Assembly: GCF_002879535.1 (NCBI RefSeq) | Contig: NZ_PNOT02000187.1 | Span: forward strand, 1-46,035 | Direction: 5' to 3' | DNA length: 46,035 nucleotides | Source: Mesorhizobium intechi | GTDB lineage: Bacteria > Pseudomonadota > Alphaproteobacteria > Rhizobiales > Rhizobiaceae | Shown here: positions 44,653-46,035 of the stretch, one piece after another | How the letters are laid out: the number at the start of each line of letters is the position of its first letter | Position numbering within the stretch: position 1 is the first letter of the stretch | Position numbers and translations under genes: made by a program | The notes under the pieces: model-generated | Seen by the model: only the letters and a program-made list of their open reading frames with translations | The model's database searches: none | What the model was told of the DNA's origin: nothing

Positions 44653-45668
44653 GCACTGAAGCCGCTCTCGCGATCGATCTTGGAGGCACCGAGCTTCGTG
44701 CCGCGCTGGTCGATCGTGACGGCAAGATCCTGGCCTTCGCCGCCGTGCCGACGCGAGCGCAGGCCGGGCCTGACGTGGTGATCGGCCAGATCGAGGCCCT
44801 GGCGGCGACCGTGCATGCGGAGGCGCCGGGCCTCGCCATTCTCGGCGTCGGCGTCGGCGCGCCAGGGCCGCTCGATCCGCTGGCCGGCATCGCCGTCGGA
44901 CCGCCGACGCTGGCCGGCTGGCAGGACGTGCCGCTGGCCGACATCCTCGAGCGCCGGCTCGGCCTGCCGGTGCGGCTGGAGAACGATGCCAATGCGGCCG
45001 CACTTGGCGAATGGCGCTTCGGTGCCGGCCATGGCGCCCGCTCGCTGGTCTTCGTCACGGTTTCCACCGGCATCGGCGGCGGTGTCGTTGCCGACGGGCG
45101 CATCTTGCATGGCCGCCGCGGGCTGGCCGCCGAGATCGGCCATATGACCATTACCAATGAAGGCGAGCGCTGCGTGTGCGGTGTCATCGGCTGCTTTGAG
45201 GCCATCGCCTCGGGCACGGCACTAGGCCGTCGCGCCAACGCCGCGACATCGGCCTTTGACGGGTCGACGCTGCGCCGCCTTTCGGCCAACGCCGAGGTCA
45301 CCGGCCGCCACGTGGTCGAGGCGGCGCGGCTGCAGGACGACCTCGCTCTGGCCCTGCTCCAAGAAGAAGCACGCTGGCTGGGCGTCGGCTTCACCAATTT
45401 GCTGCACCTCTATTCGCCCGACGTGCTGGTCGTCGGCGGCGGCATCGCCAATGGGCTCGACCTGATGCATCCGGTCATCGAGGCGACCATCCGCGAACGC
45501 GCCATGCGCGCCTACCGCGACGTCCCGGTGGTCCAGGCGCAACTGGGCCGCCACGCCGGGCTGGTCGGCGCCGCCAGCCTTGTCCTGTTCGACGATGGCA
45601 GCCTGGCAGCCCGCATGCCCGTCGGTCCAAGCACGTTTCCGGAAGCGAGGAGGGACTACAACGGGTGA
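44649..45668 (+). CDS. ROK-family sugar kinase
   Basis: 339 residues. Phosphate loop AIDLGGTELRAAL (8-20), catalytic Asp113 in ENDANA, GIGGGVV, and a complete zinc site: E162-I-G-H165 followed by CVCGVIGC (Cys175, Cys177, Cys182). A typical sugar kinase rather than repressor, since no helix-turn-helix precedes the ROK domain. It may supply the phosphosugar for the epimerase encoded before it. It overlaps that gene by four bases. Its last codons run into an ATPase relic, so its own C-terminus may have been altered by the deletion that made the relic. Confidence 0.9.
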   Translation: MSTEAALAIDLGGTELRAALVDRDGKILAFAAVPTRAQAGPDVVIGQIEALAATVHAEAPGLAILGVGVGAPGPLDPLAGIAVGPPTLAGWQDVPLADILERRLGLPVRLENDANAAALGEWRFGAGHGARSLVFVTVSTGIGGGVVADGRILHGRRGLAAEIGHMTITNEGERCVCGVIGCFEAIASGTALGRRANAATSAFDGSTLRRLSANAEVTGRHVVEAARLQDDLALALLQEEARWLGVGFTNLLHLYSPDVLVVGGGIANGLDLMHPVIEATIRERAMRAYRDVPVVQAQLGRHAGLVGAASLVLFDDGSLAARMPVGPSTFPEARRDYNG

Positions 45669-45840
45669 CCTCATGCTCGACGGCGCGCATCAACGAGGTC
45701 GATCCGTCCGAGTGCGGCGTTGGCATGGTGTTTCCGGTCCTCCGCGCTCTGTCCGCTTATGAACGTAGCGGAAAACATGGCTTTGCGCCGAAGATCGCCG
45801 GCCTGCTGGTGGCCGAGCGCGACGCCCGACACCACCCGTT
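45664..45840 (+). pseudogene. Multiply frameshifted relic of a MalK/UgpC-type ABC ATPase
   Basis: Pieces of a MalK-type ATPase appear in order but in different frames: GDLMLDG (45664-45684), INEVDPSECGVGMVF (45689-45733), SSALCPLMNVAENMAL (45738-45785, like QSYALYPxMxVxENIAF), then KIAGLLVAER (from 45791). They align with residues about 58-110 of the intact ATPase encoded at 35924. Walker A, signature and Walker B are all missing. At least three frameshifts and loss of both ends make it non-functional. The deletion fused its 5' side to the ROK kinase gene. Confidence 0.8.
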
Positions 45841-45958
45841 GCACAGCTCCATCGCCATGCAGGTCGACCCCGTGCCACTGCCATCTCGGCGCTGCCGATG
45901 GCCGAGCGCTGACGCCGTTCGGCAAGACCCGCGCCACCTGACACCGTCACCCATGTGA
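45841..45958. other. Non-coding gap after the ATPase relic
   Basis: The frame from the relic stays open to a stop at about 45956, but the peptide resembles nothing I know. This may be more decayed ATPase sequence. I see no other feature before the terminator. Confidence 0.4.
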
Positions 45959-45960
45959 AA

Positions 45961-45990
45961 ATGGCCGGAGGCATCGCTGCCTCCGGCCAT
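45961..45990. terminator. Strong terminator hairpin
   Basis: ATGGCCGGAGGCA-TCGC-TGCCTCCGGCCAT is a perfect 13-base-pair stem with a four-base loop. On the minus strand it is followed by TTTTC, so it works best as the rho-independent terminator of the gene entering from the right edge. It can also stop the plus-strand operon. Confidence 0.85.
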
Positions 45991-46015
45991 TCGTATTGCT
46001 GAACGACTGCGCGAA

Positions 46016-46035
46016 TTACTCGGCGGGAACGACAT
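46016..46035 (-). CDS. 3' end of a minus-strand gene (partial)
   Basis: A frame ending Val-Val-Pro-Ala-Glu-stop (TAA, complement of 46016-46018) enters from the right edge, 26 bases before a perfect terminator hairpin in the correct orientation. Only six codons are visible, so the product cannot be named. Confidence 0.4.

Noticed and set aside
45665..45958. 97-residue protein starting with GTG overlapping the ROK stop
   Set aside because: The apparent coupling is accidental. The frame contains part of an ABC ATPase whose other parts lie in different frames, so it is a relic.

Overview
The window looks like a chromosomal or megaplasmid carbon-catabolism region of a high-GC alphaproteobacterium of the Rhizobiales. 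Mesorhizobium is my best guess. The reasons are the pcaQ/pcaDCHGB gene order with PcaQ boxes close to the Sinorhizobium form, the density of CUT1 sugar ABC transporters and Gfo/Idh oxidoreductases, and an intergenic repeat at 31.62-31.74 kb of a type I associate with Mesorhizobium. I see no tRNA, rRNA, CRISPR array, prophage or insertion sequence.

Layout. (1) 1-4.3 kb: a non-phosphorylative pentose/aldose module with a XylB-like sugar dehydrogenase, an L-arabinonate-dehydratase-type IlvD/Edd enzyme, a FadR-type GntR regulator and a divergent aldose 1-epimerase. Another gene starts at the left edge. (2) 4.4-11.4 kb, minus strand: one long operon with a branched-chain-type (Liv-like) ABC importer followed by a coniferyl-alcohol-dehydrogenase-like SDR and a vanillin/salicylaldehyde-type aldehyde dehydrogenase. 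(3) 11.5-17.4 kb: pcaQ and the divergent pcaDCHGB-pobA operon, which converts 4-hydroxybenzoate through protocatechuate to beta-ketoadipate. A nearly identical PcaQ-box/promoter block stands before both the importer operon and pcaD. This ties regions 2 and 3 into one aromatic uptake and funnelling regulon. (4) 17.4-29.4 kb: two divergent CUT1 sugar transporters without ATPase genes, then a PIG-L deacetylase, a ROK kinase, a HutC-type GntR regulator and a SIS-domain protein. These are followed, convergently, by a GatZ/KbaZ-like protein and a PfkB kinase. Together they resemble an unconventional amino-sugar route. (5) 29.6-33.2 kb: a LacI regulator, an HSL-type esterase, a Gfo/Idh oxidoreductase, a repeat element and a 34-codon ORF remnant. 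(6) 33.2-40.3 kb: a self-contained module of DeoR regulator, class I aldolase, PfkB kinase and a complete CUT1 transporter with the only intact MalK-type ATPase in the window. (7) 40.4-45.7 kb: a tightly overlapping six-gene operon (TIM-barrel isomerase, Gfo/Idh dehydrogenase, second TIM-barrel isomerase, alpha/beta hydrolase, ribulose-phosphate-3-epimerase-like protein, ROK kinase). It runs into a multiply frameshifted relic of a MalK-type ATPase, then a strong terminator.

The best-supported non-obvious results are the duplicated PcaQ-controlled promoter and the decayed ATPase. The likeliest under-described biochemistry is the GatZ/SIS/PIG-L/ROK cluster and the 40-45 kb operon. Substrates for both are inferred only from gene families.
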